A stretch of DNA of 8,232 nucleotides from JAICWY01 sp964531205. Lineage in GTDB: Bacteria > Vulcanimicrobiota > Vulcanimicrobiia > Vulcanimicrobiales > Vulcanimicrobiaceae. Location of the stretch: the NCBI GenBank assembly GCA_964531205.1, contig CAZHGH010000120.1, positions 1 through 8,232 on the forward strand. Reading direction: 5' to 3'. Numbering within the stretch: the first letter of the stretch is position 1; each line of letters starts with the position of its first letter. The position numbers were made by a program, and so were the translations under genes. Under the pieces are notes generated by a model. It made no database searches, was not told the DNA's origin, and worked only from the letters and a program-made list of their open reading frames with translations. Positions 6,321 to 8,232 of the stretch are shown in pieces.

Positions 6321-8078
6321 ATGAAACGTTTATCAGCAATCGCATTGGCCGCGGGTCTTCTTACCGCATCGTGCTCGGGACATGGAGGGCAGTCGATGCT
6401 TCCCTCCACTCCGCGGCAGTCAAACACAACCGCGATCGCCGTTCCATCGGGATGGGCGGCGACGGCAACGCAAGGTGTGACGGTTGTCAACGGTACGTCG
6501 CTTGGTGCGCTGGATCCAAATACAACGATGACCGTTCGCGTTGCGCTGCAAGCGCACAATGCATCGGACCTTGCAAAGGCAGTGGCATCCGGACAGCGCT
6601 TTACCGACTCGCAGCTGCTCAGTCAATATGCGCCGACCTCGGATGAAGTATCGCAAGTTACGAGCTACTTGCAGAGCCAAGGTTTCACGAACATCAGCGT
6701 CTCGCCAAACCATCTGCTCGTAAGCGCCGATGGAACTGCGGCGCAGGCGCAAAAAGCGTTCAACACGTCGTTAACGTCGTTTTCGCTGAGCGGCAAGAAC
6801 GTATTTGCAAACACGACGCCGGCGCTTGTGCCGCAATCCCTTGGCAGCATCGTTCTTGCAGTGCTCGGTCTCAACAATGCGGCGCACATGGCATCCGGAC
6901 CGACGGCATGTTTCCCAACAGATCCTGCACCGTCCGGAACGCCATGCGTACGCGACTATGATGCGCATGCCATTCAAACGTTCTACAATGCCGGCTCCAC
7001 GCCAACAGCAAGCAATACGACCATCGGCGTAATGGCTGAAGGCAACGTATCGCAAACGGTGACGGATCTTCGGTACGAAGAGCAACAGCTCGGATTACCG
7101 CAGGTACCGGTTACGGTCGTCAAAGTGGGTCTCTCGAGCCCCGATACGGCGGGCCTTGGCGAGTGGGATCTCGATACGCAAAGCTCTACCGGCATCGCTG
7201 GAAACGTCAAGACTCTGTACATCTACGACACTACGTCGCTCACCGATTCGGACATCGCGAACGAGTACAACAAATGGGAATCCGATAACCTCGCGCAGCT
7301 CGGCAACTCCTCGTTCGGCGAATGCGAATATCAAGCGTATCTCGACGGTTCGATGAAAGCCGACGATCAAACCATGATGTTCGCGGCGGCGCACGGTCAG
7401 ACGATGTTTGCATCGTCTGGTGATACCGGTTCTTCCTGTGCGCTCGCACCGACGAATGGTGCGCCGGGATCGGGACCGCCGATGGTGTCCTATCCTGCTG
7501 CATCGCCGTGGATCGTTGCAGTGGGCGGTACGACGGCAACGTCAAATAACGACGAGACCTACATGGGCGAAACCGCATGGAACGCCGGCGGCGGCGGGCT
7601 CAGTCAATTCGAGAATGCTACGAGTTGGGAACAACCCGTGCAACTCACGACAGGTATTGTAGCCGCCGGAAATCTGCGCGGCGTGCCCGACATCGCAATG
7701 GCTGCCGATCCGAATGCCGGCGGATACTTGGTTTACGTTCAGCAACCGCTCGTGTTTCTCAACGGGACGTGCGGTCCGGGTCCATGCGGCATCGGCGGAA
7801 CGAGTGAAGCTTCGCCGCTTTCAATGGGCGTGTACGCGCGCATGCTTTCCGCGCATCCGACTCTCGGATTTGCTGCGCCCGTTCTGTACCACAATTACCA
7901 GCAGTACGAAAGCGGTGAATCACTCGTTCAAGGACCGCCGCCGACGGAAAGCTATGGCGGATTCCACGACATCATCAGCGGCGCGAACGGCGCCTACCAG
8001 GCGATTCCCGGCTACGATTACACGACGGGACTCGGTACGTTCAACATTAGCGCGTTAAACCAAACAATCGCTAACTAA
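6321..8078 (+). CDS. Prokumamolisin-like S53 peptidase lipoprotein, second operon gene
   Basis: This 585-residue paralog of the preceding protease begins MKRLSAIALAAGLLTASC, with Cys18 as the likely lipidation site followed by the same SGHGG. I prefer the ATG at 6321 over the in-frame ATG at 6291. It has a GGAGG four bases before it, gives a clean signal peptide aligned to the paralog, and avoids overlap with the upstream gene. The prodomain spans about 55-188 (MTVRVALQAHN; YAPTSDEVSQVTSYL; VLAVLGLNN). Catalytic residues are Glu281 and Asp285 in GEWDLD, oxyanion Asp368 in SSGD and Ser495 in GGTSEASP. The calcium site is intact (Asp550-Ile551, SGANGAY, Asp566). The Pro/Thr linker of its neighbour is absent; paired Cys (197, 209) bracket the short junction instead. 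It is co-transcribed with the upstream paralog and followed by a strong terminator. The two probably arose by tandem duplication. Confidence 0.95.
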   Translation: MKRLSAIALAAGLLTASCSGHGGQSMLPSTPRQSNTTAIAVPSGWAATATQGVTVVNGTSLGALDPNTTMTVRVALQAHNASDLAKAVASGQRFTDSQLLSQYAPTSDEVSQVTSYLQSQGFTNISVSPNHLLVSADGTAAQAQKAFNTSLTSFSLSGKNVFANTTPALVPQSLGSIVLAVLGLNNAAHMASGPTACFPTDPAPSGTPCVRDYDAHAIQTFYNAGSTPTASNTTIGVMAEGNVSQTVTDLRYEEQQLGLPQVPVTVVKVGLSSPDTAGLGEWDLDTQSSTGIAGNVKTLYIYDTTSLTDSDIANEYNKWESDNLAQLGNSSFGECEYQAYLDGSMKADDQTMMFAAAHGQTMFASSGDTGSSCALAPTNGAPGSGPPMVSYPAASPWIVAVGGTTATSNNDETYMGETAWNAGGGGLSQFENATSWEQPVQLTTGIVAAGNLRGVPDIAMAADPNAGGYLVYVQQPLVFLNGTCGPGPCGIGGTSEASPLSMGVYARMLSAHPTLGFAAPVLYHNYQQYESGESLVQGPPPTESYGGFHDIISGANGAYQAIPGYDYTTGLGTFNISALNQTIAN

Positions 8079-8104
8079 GCGAAGACTCCACTCAACGCGC
8101 TATA

Positions 8105-8138
8105 CGAGGGCCGCTGCAGCTGCGGCCCTCGTTTTTTT
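8105..8138 (+). terminator. Intrinsic terminator of the protease operon
   Basis: CGAGGGCCGC (8105-8114) pairs with GCGGCCCTCG (8122-8131) around a seven-base loop, and seven T follow (8132-8138). It closes the two-gene protease operon and separates it from the next unit. The arms CGAGGGCCG/CGGCCCTCG match those of the terminator at 129-157 exactly. Confidence 0.93.
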
Positions 8139-8145
8139 ACTTTTT

Positions 8146-8206
8146 CTACTCTGTTTTCGGTATGTCGGGGCTTCTGGCGGCGGGCGTATTTTGGTAGCCG
8201 AGGAGG
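8146..8206 (+). promoter_or_regulatory. Second copy of the conserved multi-block promoter
   Basis: CTACTC (8146-8151), CGGTATGTCG (8158-8167), CGTA (8185-8188) and GAGGAGG (8200-8206) repeat the element before 4415 with identical gaps of 6, 17 and 11 bases. A start near 8195 would give a leader of about 20 bases. GAGGAGG is the ribosome binding region, eight bases before the ATG at 8215. It begins just after the upstream terminator, so it most likely drives the gene at 8215 independently. Confidence 0.7.
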
Positions 8207-8214
8207 AGTCAGAG

Positions 8215-8232
8215 ATGAAACGTTTAGGTGCG
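8215..8232 (+). CDS. Start of a further gene, probably another S53 lipoprotein (cut by window edge)
   Basis: Only six codons are visible, MKRLGA. The start is supported by the GAGGAGG site at 8200-8206. MKRL is identical to the start of the protease at 6321, and the promoter blocks match those of the protease operon. I infer a further exported protease of the same group, but no domain is visible. Confidence 0.55.

Noticed and set aside
1..8232. tRNA, rRNA, CRISPR array, insertion sequence or phage attachment site
   Set aside because: No cloverleaf, spaced direct repeats, transposase motif or terminal inverted repeats were seen. The only tandem repeats are the coding octapeptide and Pro/Thr tracts.

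Overview
This GC-rich window appears to be a secreted-protease locus from a diderm bacterium. Three intact genes and the first codons of a fourth begin with short lipoprotein-type or lipoprotein-like N-termini. The three complete ones encode serine-carboxyl peptidases of MEROPS family S53 (sedolisin/kumamolisin type), which usually work at acid pH. Together with a MalT-type LuxR regulator and an orphan STAS protein, this resembles gene content I associate with environmental, often acid-soil lineages such as Candidatus Eremiobacterota (WPS-2). That placement is a low-confidence inference. No ribosomal or other phylogenetic marker is present.

Layout from left to right. Positions 1-157 hold a compact unit: a small hairpin, a good ribosome binding site, a 19-codon ORF and a strong intrinsic terminator. 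Positions 200-2773 encode an 857-residue LuxR regulator with a STAND-type ATPase at the N-terminus, a helical-repeat middle and a LuxR DNA-binding domain at the C-terminus. Thirty-four bases downstream, a TTG-started gene (2808-3998) encodes a short S53 lipoprotein that has no activation prodomain and carries three tandem octapeptides. Its stop codon overlaps that of a convergent STAS-domain gene (3995-4303, minus strand). A 111-base divergent intergenic region follows. It carries the promoter of a two-gene operon of full-length prokumamolisin-like lipoproteins (4415-6310 and 6321-8078, 10 bases apart). The operon ends in a strong terminator (8105-8138). A second copy of the same promoter architecture follows, then the start of another gene beginning MKRLGA at 8215.

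How the parts may work together (inference): the proteases would be exported, lipid-anchored and, for the two long ones, activated by loss of the prodomain at low pH, giving extracellular peptide release for nutrition or competition. The LuxR regulator is the only DNA-binding protein in the window and is a plausible local controller.

The most notable signal is a multi-block upstream element, CTACTC-N6-CGGTATGTCG-N17-CGTA-N11-GAGGAGG. It occurs with identical spacing before the operon at 4415 and before the gene at 8215, while the bases between blocks have diverged. This points to a dedicated promoter or regulon for these protease genes. Other leads are the tiny ORF unit, which shares terminator arms and peptide-like features with the proteases, and a calcium-site loop that appears to be missing from the short S53 protein.
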